From NCBI GenBank assembly GCA_020720525.1, contig DYON01000157.1, forward strand, positions 1 through 6,336: a stretch of DNA of 6,336 nt, in the 5' to 3' direction. Below are positions 1 to 6,332 of this stretch, piece by piece; position 1 is the stretch's first letter; every line of letters begins with the position of its first letter. This DNA comes from Acetofilamentum sp. (GTDB lineage Bacteria > Bacteroidota > Bacteroidia > Bacteroidales > DTU049). Below the pieces are notes generated by a model that was not told the origin of the DNA, did not search any database, and saw nothing but the letters and a program-made list of their open reading frames with translations. A program made the position numbers and the translations under genes.

Positions 1-14
1 ACTGCGGTGCGGTA

Positions 15-70
15 TTACTTTTCTGGAGCCTGTCCTGAGTATTTCGAAGGGACGGCCAAAAGAAAAGTAA
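15..70. repeat. Nested inverted repeat (REP-like hairpin)
   Basis: Perfect 10-bp outer arms (TTACTTTTCT at 15-24, AGAAAAGTAA at 61-70) enclose an inner stem formed by GCC (28-30) with GGC (54-56) and GTCC (32-35) with GGAC (50-53), with T31 bulged. The core GTCCTGAG...TTCGAAGG resembles short palindromes that are dispersed between genes in many bacterial genomes; that resemblance is from memory. It lies 3' of the dus gene, whose stop is at 106. No T-run follows the hairpin on the minus strand, so it is not a canonical intrinsic terminator, although transcripts of dus would fold there. The symmetry is directly visible; its status as a multicopy repeat is inferred. Confidence 0.6.
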
Positions 71-105
71 GATTGGACGCAAAGTCACAAAACATCCAAG
101 GTTTA

Positions 106-1068
106 TTAATGAATATTTTTCAAAACCAATTCCACCGCATCGGCTGTTTCGGCGCTAAGCAAGGCCAATTTGAATGGTTTGAAATCGGGAATTCCTCTGA
201 AATAATGAACAAAATGCTTTCGCATCTCGAGAATTCCTCGTTTTTCGCCTTTTTGAACAATGGAGTCCGATAAATGCTTTCGACACAAATCTACTTTTTG
301 TTTCAAAGTTGGCAGAATCACTTCTTTGCCGGCCAAAGCAGCTTTTATTTGTCCAAAAAGCCAAGGATTTCCAATACTTGCTCGGCCAACCATCATTCCA
401 TCTACGCCGCTCGATTTAAAAAAGTTTAGTGCTTTCTCGGCGCTGTCGATATCGCCATTGCCAATGAGTGGAATAGTAAGTGCTGGATTGTTTTTTACTT
501 CGGCAATGGCTTCCCAATTGGCTATGCCACCGTATTGCTGCGAACGTGTTCGTCCATGCAAGGTGAGTGCTTTTATTCCGGCATCTTGCAAGCGCATCGA
601 AGCTTCTTTCGCCACAAGCGAGTTGAAATCCCATCCCAGCCTTGTTTTGGCAGTTACAGGAATTGAAACAGCATTCACGGTAGCTTTGGCTATTTCTTGC
701 ATCAGAGGCAAATTTTGCAACAATGCAGCACCATTGCCTTTCGAGACAATTTTTTTGACCGGACAACCAAAATTGAGGTCAACAATATGGGCTCCGTTTT
801 CTTCGGCAATTTTTGCAGCCCGTGCAACAGATTCGGGATTGTTGCCGAAAATCTGAACCCAGCGAATTTCGTTTCCATGTGCGGGTTCCATTTTTCTAAA
901 ACTTTTTTCGACCAGACGCACGAGGGCTTCGGCAGCAATAAATTCGCTGATACCTGCGTCGGCTCCTGCATCGAGGCAAATACGACGAAATGTATGGTCG
1001 GTAATTCCTTCCATTGGAGCCAAAATTACTGGCTTTTCGACATTCGAAAGTCCCGGAAGCTCAATCAT
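106..1068 (-). CDS. dus: tRNA-dihydrouridine synthase (DusB-like)
   Basis: This is an FMN enzyme of the cytoplasm that reduces specific uridines in tRNA to dihydrouridine using NADPH. The 320-residue product has the usual family length. An N-terminal TIM barrel shows the flavin-site motif APMEGITD (17-24), NFGCP with the probable catalytic acid Cys102, KTRLGW (141-146), HGRTR (171-175), GNGD (203-206) and GRASIGNPWLF (228-238). The C-terminal helical tRNA-binding part carries MRKH (282-285) and YFRGIPDF. The HGRTR-x-Q-x-Y pattern is closest to DusB, but the exact target uridine cannot be told. The start at 1068 is favoured by GGAGAG (1079-1074) five bases upstream, one of the few Shine-Dalgarno-like sites in the window. 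The gene ends in tandem TAA stops (108-106, 105-103). It is divergent from the six-gene plus-strand block. No damage is visible. Confidence 0.95.
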   Translation of the reverse strand: MIELPGLSNVEKPVILAPMEGITDHTFRRICLDAGADAGISEFIAAEALVRLVEKSFRKMEPAHGNEIRWVQIFGNNPESVARAAKIAEENGAHIVDLNFGCPVKKIVSKGNGAALLQNLPLMQEIAKATVNAVSIPVTAKTRLGWDFNSLVAKEASMRLQDAGIKALTLHGRTRSQQYGGIANWEAIAEVKNNPALTIPLIGNGDIDSAEKALNFFKSSGVDGMMVGRASIGNPWLFGQIKAALAGKEVILPTLKQKVDLCRKHLSDSIVQKGEKRGILEMRKHFVHYFRGIPDFKPFKLALLSAETADAVELVLKNIH

Positions 1069-1171
1069 ACCATCTCTCCGTTTTCAATAATTTGTATTTT
1101 GTTCTCAACTTTTTCGATTTCAAACTTTCAATATCTTTATATTTGCCGTGTCAAAGTTAAAAAAATGTAGC
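1069..1171. promoter_or_regulatory. Divergent intergenic promoter region
   Basis: This 103-bp AT-rich gap separates the minus-strand dus gene from the plus-strand operon, so promoters in both directions are expected here. The best element is TATATTTG on the plus strand at 1138-1145, a match to the Bacteroidota -7 box TAnnTTTG. The upstream TTTG element is only approximated (TTTC at 1112-1115, spacing 22, or at 1118-1121, spacing 16). Transcription would begin near 1152, leaving about 20 bases before the ATG at 1172. On the minus strand I see no equally good box. Confidence 0.45.
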
Positions 1172-2110
1172 ATGAAAAATCCACTCGAAGGTAAACATCC
1201 TGTTGTTCAGTTGGTTGCGATGCTAGGCTTGTCGCTTATTTCGCTTGTATTGTTGATGCTGGTTGGCGTAGTTGCGGGAGCTGCTGTGTGGGGGAGCGAT
1301 TTCACGTCGGTAATGCTTAACTCTGCAAAAGGTGAAAGCTACATCGACTACATGAAATACCTTCAAATTCTGAGTCATTTGGGAATGTTCATTGTTCCAG
1401 CATTGGTTTTTGGACGATTGGCTGGTGGAAAAACATTTTCGTACTTCACCTTGAATAAAGCTGCTGGATTTTGGTTGTTTTTTGCTGCATTGCTTTTAAT
1501 TGCATTTGCTCAGCCGGTCATCAATTTGCTGGTTGAATGGAATCAGAGTTTGAAATTGCCCGAAAGCATGAGCAGCACCCAGCAATGGATGCAGCAATCG
1601 GAAGATGAAGCTGGAAAAATGACGTTGTTGTTTATGGAAACAGGAACTGTGGGCGGTTTGCTAGTAAATCTGCTAATGATGGCGCTTATTCCTGCAATTG
1701 GCGAAGAACTTGTGTTTAGGGGCGTTTTGCAACGATTGCTTGTGCGTTGGTTCAAATCGGCTTGGATTGGAATTGTGGTGGCTTCGGTCATTTTCAGTGC
1801 GTTTCACATGCAGTTTTTCGGTTTTATTCCACGTTTTGTGCTCGGATTTGTGCTTGGATTTGTTTTTCATGTTTCGGGACGATTGTGGATCTCCATTTTT
1901 GTCCATTTTCTCAACAACAGTCTTGCGGTGGTTTCGTATTGGCTCTATGCCAACAAAAGTATTTCGGTTCACCCCGACAATTTGTTCAATTTCAACAACA
2001 ATTTGCCATTGCTTGCAATTTCGATAGTTTTGTTTTTTGCTGTATTGGTTTTGTTCAAGCGTGTTTCCGACAATTATCGCAATGCAAAAAAGAATGTCAA
2101 TTTGAATTAG
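1172..2110 (+). CDS. CPBP-family intramembrane metalloprotease
   Basis: This is a polytopic membrane protein of the CPBP (CAAX protease / bacteriocin-processing, Abi) family, 312 residues from the ATG at 1172. All three signature motifs are intact: EExxxR as Glu178-Glu179 and Arg183, FxxxH as Phe208 and His212, and HxxxN as His245 and Asn249. These residues form the glutamate/histidine active site in the membrane. Hydrophobic segments lie near 15-40, 65-85, 100-120, 160-177, 195-210, 218-235, 240-260 and 278-296; a polar loop (123-150) separates the two halves. A GTG at 1148 would add eight residues but lies at or before the predicted transcription start, so the ATG is preferred. The substrate is unknown; bacterial members serve peptide maturation, bacteriocin immunity or unknown roles. 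It is the first gene of the block, and the next start is 3 bp after its stop. Confidence 0.9.
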   Translation: MKNPLEGKHPVVQLVAMLGLSLISLVLLMLVGVVAGAAVWGSDFTSVMLNSAKGESYIDYMKYLQILSHLGMFIVPALVFGRLAGGKTFSYFTLNKAAGFWLFFAALLLIAFAQPVINLLVEWNQSLKLPESMSSTQQWMQQSEDEAGKMTLLFMETGTVGGLLVNLLMMALIPAIGEELVFRGVLQRLLVRWFKSAWIGIVVASVIFSAFHMQFFGFIPRFVLGFVLGFVFHVSGRLWISIFVHFLNNSLAVVSYWLYANKSISVHPDNLFNFNNNLPLLAISIVLFFAVLVLFKRVSDNYRNAKKNVNLN

Positions 2111-2113
2111 AGT

Positions 2114-2578
2114 ATGAAGAATAAATCCGATCGCTACAACCGACTATTTAAGCAGATTGAAACAATTGTGCAGAAAAGTCCACATTCAATTTCTGCAATG
2201 GCAACTGTTTCGGCAATATTGTTCAACAAAATGGAATACTATTCTTGGTGTGGCTTTTATTTTTTACACCATGGCGAATTGATTTGCGGACCCTATCAAG
2301 GACCTGTAGCTTGTCAGTTGCTTGCAAAGCACACTGGTGTTTGTTGGAAAGCCATCGATACAGCTTCGGCGCAAGTGCTACCCGATGTCGAAAAATTTCC
2401 CGGACATATAGCCTGCGATTCGCGCACACGCAGCGAAGTGGTTGTTCCTGTTCGCGATGCTTCTGGAAATATTGTTGCTGTTTTCGATGTTGATAGCCAT
2501 CAACCCGATTCGTTCGACCAAATCGATGCTGAATGGTTGATTAAAATTGTTGCACTTCTTGAACCCATTGCTTTATGA
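2114..2578 (+). CDS. msrC: Free methionine-(R)-sulfoxide reductase (GAF fold)
   Basis: This is a cytoplasmic antioxidant enzyme that reduces free L-methionine-(R)-sulfoxide to methionine using cysteine chemistry recycled by thioredoxin. The whole 154-residue protein is a single GAF domain, the normal fRMsr length. Signature stretches are WCGFYF (45-50), GPYQGPVAC (59-67), GVCWKA (75-80), FPGHIACD (95-102) and VFDVDS (123-128). The three family cysteines are present at 67, 77 and 101; the spacings of 10 and 24 match those I recall for E. coli fRMsr (Cys84, 94, 118), so the enzyme should be active rather than a mere GAF sensor. It starts 3 bp after the CPBP gene and its stop overlaps the next start (ATGA), which indicates translational coupling with the MntP-like gene. 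No Shine-Dalgarno is evident. Confidence 0.94.
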   Translation: MKNKSDRYNRLFKQIETIVQKSPHSISAMATVSAILFNKMEYYSWCGFYFLHHGELICGPYQGPVACQLLAKHTGVCWKAIDTASAQVLPDVEKFPGHIACDSRTRSEVVVPVRDASGNIVAVFDVDSHQPDSFDQIDAEWLIKIVALLEPIAL

Positions 2579-3126
2579 TATCGCTCATTTTTGCCATTTT
2601 GGCTGTTTCGGTTTTGTTGCTTTCGGTTTCGTACCGTCATGCTTTGCTGTTTCTAAATTCATCGTTTGGGAAAGTGCTATCAGTTTCGGCAGTTTTTGTT
2701 GTCGTAAATGTGCTGATGGCTTGGCTTGCTTTCATGTTTTCGTCTGTTATTAGAGGAACCATGTTTCTCAACGATGTGTATGTAACTCTTTCAATATTGC
2801 TCATTCTGAGTTTCAAATCCTTTTTCAACACCAGACGGAGCAAATTGGCCGAAACAGTATTTGATATAACGAGTTTTCGTTTTTTGTTCATTCTCTCTTT
2901 GGCAACAGCGTTCGAGATGTTTATGGCTATTGCCGCTGCAACGCTGATTTACGAAAACTTATTGGTAATATTGCTTGTGTCTGGAGCAACTTCCATGTTT
3001 TTTATGCTGTTGGGATTCTATGCAGGCCGCAATCCACGCTCGGTTGGAGCAATTAAACTTTTCGTTCTTGTTGCTTCAATATTATATTTAATAGCATCTT
3101 TAACATCGCTGCTTAATTTGTTGTAG
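2575..3126 (+). CDS. Six-helix membrane protein, divergent MntP-like
   Basis: This 183-residue protein is almost entirely hydrophobic, with segments near 2-18, 36-59, 66-84, 101-124, 129-150 and 159-180 and a basic loop at 81-90. Layout and length resemble the manganese exporter MntP (188 residues in E. coli). Compared with E. coli MntP from memory, the second half aligns without gaps over its fourth and fifth helices: ATAFEMFMA (110-118) matches ATSLDAMAV, and LLGFYAGR (145-152) matches TLGMMVGR. The first half matches more weakly. The key acidic residues differ: Asp118 of MntP corresponds to Glu114 here, and Asp16 falls at the Tyr-Arg-His at 20-22. Mn2+ export is therefore uncertain; it may be a changed specificity or a non-transporting relative. 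It overlaps the reductase gene by 4 bp. Serine codon use (TCG 9 of 22) looks like that of its neighbours, so recent transfer is not suggested. Confidence 0.55.
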   Translation: MISLIFAILAVSVLLLSVSYRHALLFLNSSFGKVLSVSAVFVVVNVLMAWLAFMFSSVIRGTMFLNDVYVTLSILLILSFKSFFNTRRSKLAETVFDITSFRFLFILSLATAFEMFMAIAAATLIYENLLVILLVSGATSMFFMLLGFYAGRNPRSVGAIKLFVLVASILYLIASLTSLLNLL

Positions 3127-3131
3127 TTTTG
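3099..3131 (+). promoter_or_regulatory. Possible internal promoter before queD
   Basis: TAGTTTTG at 3124-3131 fits the Bacteroidota -7 box TAnnTTTG exactly and overlaps the TAG stop of the preceding gene. TTTA at 3099-3102, 21 bases upstream, is a three-of-four match to the TTTG -33 element. Transcription would start near 3138, leaving about 15 bases before the ATG at 3153. The 26-bp gap is the widest inside the gene block. Such boxes arise by chance in AT-rich DNA, so this is tentative. Confidence 0.3.
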
Positions 3132-3152
3132 TGGCTTGAAACTTTTGTTGCA

Positions 3153-3602
3153 ATGAATATTCGTTTGACGAAAGAATTTACATTCGAAATGGCACATGCT
3201 CTCACTGGCTACGATGGAGCTTGCAGGCATATTCATGGGCATTCGTTTCAGTTGAAAGTTACCGTGATTGGTCAGCCAAAAGACGATTCTCAAAGTCCCA
3301 AAGACGGTATGCTACTCGATTTTGGCGATTTAAAACGATTGGTGAAAGACAGTATTGTGGATCGTTTCGATCATGCTTTGGTTATCAACAAACATTCCCA
3401 AGCCGATTTTGCTTCGTTGGAGCAAAAAGATTTTTTTGGCAAAATTGTTTATGTCGATTTTCAACCAACCAGCGAAAAACTTATTGGATATTTTGTCTCG
3501 ATTTTAAAGCCACAACTTCCCAATGGAGTTGCATTGCATTCACTTTTGTTGCGCGAAACCGGAACCTCCTATGCCGAATGGCATGCCGACGATAATTGCT
3601 AA
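3153..3602 (+). CDS. queD: 6-carboxytetrahydropterin synthase (QueD/PTPS family)
   Basis: This zinc enzyme converts dihydroneopterin triphosphate to 6-carboxy-tetrahydropterin, the second step towards preQ0 and queuosine in tRNA. The 149-residue product has the tunnelling fold signature: FEMAH with His15, then Cys24-x3-His28-Gly-His30. The three histidines bind zinc and Cys24 is the catalytic thiol. LLDFGDLK (54-61), Asp73-His74 of the catalytic relay, PTSE (105-108) and Glu135 in LRETGTSYAEW complete the pterin site. The CxxxHGH spacing fits QueD rather than eukaryotic-type pyruvoyl-tetrahydropterin synthase. A region around 80-100 is longer than in compact QueD proteins. The ATG at 3153 is chosen because the protein then begins just before the first beta strand; an upstream TTG at 3129 overlaps the candidate promoter. 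No other queuosine gene is visible. TrkH starts 3 bp downstream. Confidence 0.93.
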   Translation: MNIRLTKEFTFEMAHALTGYDGACRHIHGHSFQLKVTVIGQPKDDSQSPKDGMLLDFGDLKRLVKDSIVDRFDHALVINKHSQADFASLEQKDFFGKIVYVDFQPTSEKLIGYFVSILKPQLPNGVALHSLLLRETGTSYAEWHADDNC

Positions 3603-3605
3603 GCT

Positions 3606-5435
3606 ATGAACTATAGGTACCTGCAAAAAAAGATGAACATGTATTTCCACGAAAACGTGTTTACCATTAAAAGGGGTTTAGTTAGCATTTCTTTTATAGC
3701 AATTTTGTTGTCGTCGTTTTTGGGAGTGTTTTTAATTCTCTCCGAAGTTGGTTTTGGTGCCGATTTAGCTCAAAAAATATGGTACAACGATGCCATAAAC
3801 TACATTATTAATTGGCTAATGGTGATGTATGCCATTCAAGTTGCTATGGTGCTTTTACCTGGCAAGCCCAATGTAACCCGAATGAATGTTGCTATAAAAA
3901 TTGGTTTTTTGATGTTGCTCTCGGTTCATTTTTTCGATGTTTTTCCAGATAATATGGCCATTGAGCAACACTCGGGTTATAAAGCTGAATGGCTTTTCAA
4001 TTACGGATTAATTCTTTTTGTGTTTCTGCGCTCGTGGAGTCGAATTCTTAATAATCTGTATTCAAAAAATATTCGCAGCGAAAAGCTTTTTGTTTTCTCG
4101 TTTATTTTTCTAATTCTTACTGGCACAATGTTGCTTCTCATGCCAGTTTCGACCACTTCGCCTATTTCGTTCACCGATGCTTTATTCACTTCTACATCTG
4201 CTGTTTGTGTTACTGGACTATCCACTCTCGATACGGCCACGCAGTTTACTTGGTTTGGCAAAATGGTTATTTTGGGGCTCATACAGCTGGGAGGAATTGG
4301 TATCATGACTTTTACTTCATTTTTTGCATCCGTTGGACGTTCTCATCACGGACTCACCGAGGGCTCGGCGCTTAGTAGCATGGTGTTGAGCAAAAACATG
4401 AAGCAGCTTTTCTCTGCCTTGTATGCTGTTATTTTTGTTACCGTATTTTTTGAATTGACGGGCGTTGCACTGATTTATTTTCAATTGCCAGCCGATGCTT
4501 TTTCCGACAACATCAGCCGCTTTACTTTTTCGTTATTCCATTCTGTTTCAGCTTTTTGCAACGCTGGTTTTTCTATTGCACCCAATGGCATGATGAACGA
4601 AGTTTTCGATAAGGCTTATGGCATTCAGATGACCATCGCTTGGTTAATTATTTTTGGTGGTCTTGGGTTCTTTATCATTACCAATTACATGGAGCGGTTT
4701 TTATTGATAGTGAAAAATTTCTTCCGACATTTTTTGAGAAAACACGAAAAGCAATTTCAACCCAATTTGGTGAGCATCAATTCGCGCTTGGTTGTAACTA
4801 CAACATTCTGGCTTTTGTCATTTGGAACAGGTATCTTCATGTTTTTCGAATGGGATGGTGTTCTTTCGGGATTGGGTTTTGGCGAAAAGTTAGCTACCTC
4901 GTTTTTTTGTGCAGTAACACCACGAACAGCCGGTTTCAATACCCTCGATTACTCTACTTTGATGTTTCCAACCATCATGCTCACCATCTTGTTCATGTGG
5001 ATTGGTGCTTCGCCTGGATCTACTGGAGGCGGTATTAAAACAACCACTTTTGCCATAGCTTTTCTTAATGCATTTTCTATTGGTCGAGGAAAGAATAAGG
5101 TGCATTTTCACAATCGCGAAATAAGTAACATGTCTATTCGCAAGGCATTTTTGATGATTACCTTTTCGATATTTTTCGTGTTTTTGTCCACCATGTTACT
5201 TTCTTGGCACGAACCAGGCGTAGCAATTCACGCCTTGCTGTTCGAAGCCTTTTCGGCTTTTGGAACTGTTGGACTTTCGATGAACCTGACTCCTTGGCTG
5301 AGCGATTCTTCCAAATACATACTTATTTTCCTTATGTTTGCAGGTCGTATTGGAGTCATTACTTTGTTTGTTGCGTTCATTCGCAAAACGAGATTTCTCA
5401 TGTTTAGCTACCCCGAAGAAGAAGTCTTCATTTAA
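3606..5435 (+). CDS. trkH: TrkH/KtrB-type potassium uptake channel subunit
   Basis: This inner-membrane K+ (or K+/Na+) translocating subunit belongs to the Trk/Ktr/HKT superfamily. Four membrane-pore-membrane repeats form the channel, each with a filter glycine: SAVCVTGL (198-205, Gly204), FCNAGFS (317-323, Gly321), PRTAGFN (439-445, Gly443) and FGTVGLS (552-558, Gly556). GASPGSTGGGIKTT (467-480) marks the third repeat's gating loop, and GRIGVITL with Arg581 in the last helix matches the conserved arginine of KtrB. At 609 residues it exceeds the roughly 450-500 of KtrB/TrkH because about 155 residues with some four hydrophobic segments (24-47, 64-85, 95-113, 128-143) precede the first repeat. 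Methionines 10 and 12 are alternative starts. The RCK partner follows after 11 bp. All filter glycines are kept, so it should be functional. Choosing between TrkH and KtrB naming is arbitrary here. Confidence 0.95.
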   Translation: MNYRYLQKKMNMYFHENVFTIKRGLVSISFIAILLSSFLGVFLILSEVGFGADLAQKIWYNDAINYIINWLMVMYAIQVAMVLLPGKPNVTRMNVAIKIGFLMLLSVHFFDVFPDNMAIEQHSGYKAEWLFNYGLILFVFLRSWSRILNNLYSKNIRSEKLFVFSFIFLILTGTMLLLMPVSTTSPISFTDALFTSTSAVCVTGLSTLDTATQFTWFGKMVILGLIQLGGIGIMTFTSFFASVGRSHHGLTEGSALSSMVLSKNMKQLFSALYAVIFVTVFFELTGVALIYFQLPADAFSDNISRFTFSLFHSVSAFCNAGFSIAPNGMMNEVFDKAYGIQMTIAWLIIFGGLGFFIITNYMERFLLIVKNFFRHFLRKHEKQFQPNLVSINSRLVVTTTFWLLSFGTGIFMFFEWDGVLSGLGFGEKLATSFFCAVTPRTAGFNTLDYSTLMFPTIMLTILFMWIGASPGSTGGGIKTTTFAIAFLNAFSIGRGKNKVHFHNREISNMSIRKAFLMITFSIFFVFLSTMLLSWHEPGVAIHALLFEAFSAFGTVGLSMNLTPWLSDSSKYILIFLMFAGRIGVITLFVAFIRKTRFLMFSYPEEEVFI

Positions 5436-5446
5436 TAGAGCGTCTT

Positions 5447-6127
5447 ATGAAAATTATGATTATTGGTCTGGGAAATTTTGGCAGCGCATTGGCTGTGAAA
5501 CTTACGCATTTTGGACATGAGGTGATTGGAATAGACCGAAATAGGCATAAAACCGAATCTATCAAAGACGATGTTACTACGGTTATTTCTATGGATATTG
5601 CCGAAAAAGCAGCTGTATCGCAGTTGCCAGTTGCCGATATGGATGTTATTGTTATTTCAATTGGCGAAAATCTTGGCGATAGCGTTATTGCTACAGCTCT
5701 CCTCAAAGACAATGGAGCCAAACGCATCTGTTGTCGGGCTATCAACGAAACTCACTTTAGTATTTTGATGAATATGGGATTGAGCCATATTTTTACTCCC
5801 GAAGTAGATGCAGCTAACAATTCGGTTAGTACTGTTTTGTTCGAGTTGGTTCACTCGGCTTATGTTATTAGTGATAATTATAAGGTTTGTGAAATTTATG
5901 TACCTCATCGTTATGTTGGATTGAAGGTTAAAGACCTTAGTTTAAGTCAGTTCAATCTTCAATTGCTGCTGGTTCGCAAAGCCAAACGCGAACTGCACCC
6001 CATGTATATGGTGAAAATGGAATTCGACGATAAATTGCCTCAAGATACTGAAATTATCCTCAAAAAAGACGATTTGTTGGTGGTGTTTGGTCTGAAAAAA
6101 GATGTTGATAAGTTTGTTGTGATTTAG
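5447..6127 (+). CDS. trkA: TrkA/KtrA-type RCK regulatory subunit
   Basis: This is the cytoplasmic gating subunit of the K+ system. Rings of such proteins bind nucleotide and open or close the partner channel. The 226-residue chain has one RCK_N domain (about 1-125): a Rossmann fold with GLGNFG (7-12), acidic Asp30 at the end of beta 2 for ribose binding, Asp50 and the SIGEN stretch (71-75). An RCK_C ligand-binding domain follows (about 140-226). A single RCK unit of this length is the KtrA form; E. coli TrkA has two in tandem and is about twice as long. In Gram-positive KtrA the RCK_C domain binds cyclic di-AMP, but I cannot tell whether this one does. It follows trkH by 11 bp and is surely cotranscribed. 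TAG is followed at once by an in-frame TAA. Confidence 0.95.
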   Translation: MKIMIIGLGNFGSALAVKLTHFGHEVIGIDRNRHKTESIKDDVTTVISMDIAEKAAVSQLPVADMDVIVISIGENLGDSVIATALLKDNGAKRICCRAINETHFSILMNMGLSHIFTPEVDAANNSVSTVLFELVHSAYVISDNYKVCEIYVPHRYVGLKVKDLSLSQFNLQLLLVRKAKRELHPMYMVKMEFDDKLPQDTEIILKKDDLLVVFGLKKDVDKFVVI

Positions 6128-6148
6128 TAACTGTCTAAATTTTTCTTG
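6128..6148 (+). repeat. Near-direct repeat, copy 1
   Basis: This 21-bp segment starts directly after the trkA stop codon and matches 6268-6288 at 18 of 21 positions, including TAACTGTCTA in full. The copies are 140 bp apart, start to start. A duplicated edge of an inserted or repeated unit would look like this, but chance in AT-rich DNA is not excluded. Confidence 0.35.
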
Positions 6149-6267
6149 ATATTAAATTCTTCACCCAACCGCAGTTCTGCTGGTGGTCGGACAAGGTTGC
6201 AATGTGTATCGCATCGCAGAGGGATTGTTTTTTTAAGCCGTGAACATTGTAGCTGTCATACTAAGGA
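6149..6267. other. Non-coding spacer between the two direct-repeat copies
   Basis: I find no convincing gene in this spacer. An imperfect hairpin (6199-6206 with 6210-6217, one mismatch and one G-T pair, loop TAT) is followed ten bases later by a T7 run (6228-6234); the distance is too long for a good intrinsic terminator of trkA. The stretch has higher GC than its surroundings near 6165-6226 and may be a worn copy of a dispersed intergenic repeat. That is inference, based on its look and on the neighbouring palindrome. Confidence 0.3.
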
Positions 6268-6288
6268 TAACTGTCTATACTTTCCTTG
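6268..6288 (+). repeat. Near-direct repeat, copy 2
   Basis: This is the second copy of the 21-bp motif at 6128-6148 (18 of 21 identical). It runs into the left arm of the palindrome that begins at 6282, so the motif may mark the edge of that element. Confidence 0.35.
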
Positions 6289-6332
6289 CAGTCATTCTGA
6301 ATTTATTTCAGAATCTCTCTTGCTGCAAGGAA
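6282..6332. repeat. Two-tier palindrome (REP/MITE-like element)
   Basis: Outer arms TTCCTTGCAG (6282-6291) and CTGCAAGGAA (6323-6332) are perfectly complementary over 10 bp. Inside, ATTCTGAA (6294-6301) and TTCAGAAT (6307-6314) pair perfectly over 8 bp around a TTTAT loop. The internal loop is lopsided: two unpaired bases on the left, eight (6315-6322) on the right. From memory, the CATTCTGAA-loop-TTCAGAATCTC core is a motif that recurs between genes in Bacteroidota genomes. A stem of this kind 3' of trkA could also stop transcription or protect the mRNA end, but no T-run follows it. The element may continue beyond the window. Confidence 0.65.

Noticed and set aside
260..856. Long open frame (198 codons) on the plus strand opposite dus
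   Set aside because: It is antisense to a well-conserved Dus protein, shows no recognisable domain and reads as low-likelihood protein; a shadow of the real gene.
697..1170. Open frame of 157 codons on the plus strand, over the dus 5' half and the divergent promoter
   Set aside because: It covers a conserved gene and a promoter region, with no family-like motif.
1148..1171. GTG start extending the CPBP protein by eight residues
   Set aside because: It sits at or upstream of the likely transcription start and adds a lysine-rich stretch with no family support; the ATG at 1172 fits better.
2560..2578. Manganese (yybP-ykoY) riboswitch before the MntP-like gene
   Set aside because: The start overlaps the previous coding region by 4 bp, so there is no leader to hold one.
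3127..3152. preQ1 riboswitch before queD
   Set aside because: Only 26 bases separate the genes, and no C-rich pseudoknot with an A-rich tail is visible.
3603..3605. Cyclic di-AMP (ydaO-type) riboswitch before trkH
   Set aside because: The gap is 3 bp; any such control would have to lie at the operon head, and the roughly 20-base leader there is too short.
5428..5745. Minus-strand open frame of 105 codons opposite trkA
   Set aside because: It overlaps the conserved nucleotide-binding domain of trkA and shows no domain of its own.
6199..6234. Intrinsic terminator of the operon (hairpin plus T7)
   Set aside because: The hairpin is imperfect and ten bases lie between the stem and the T-run; listed only as part of the spacer.
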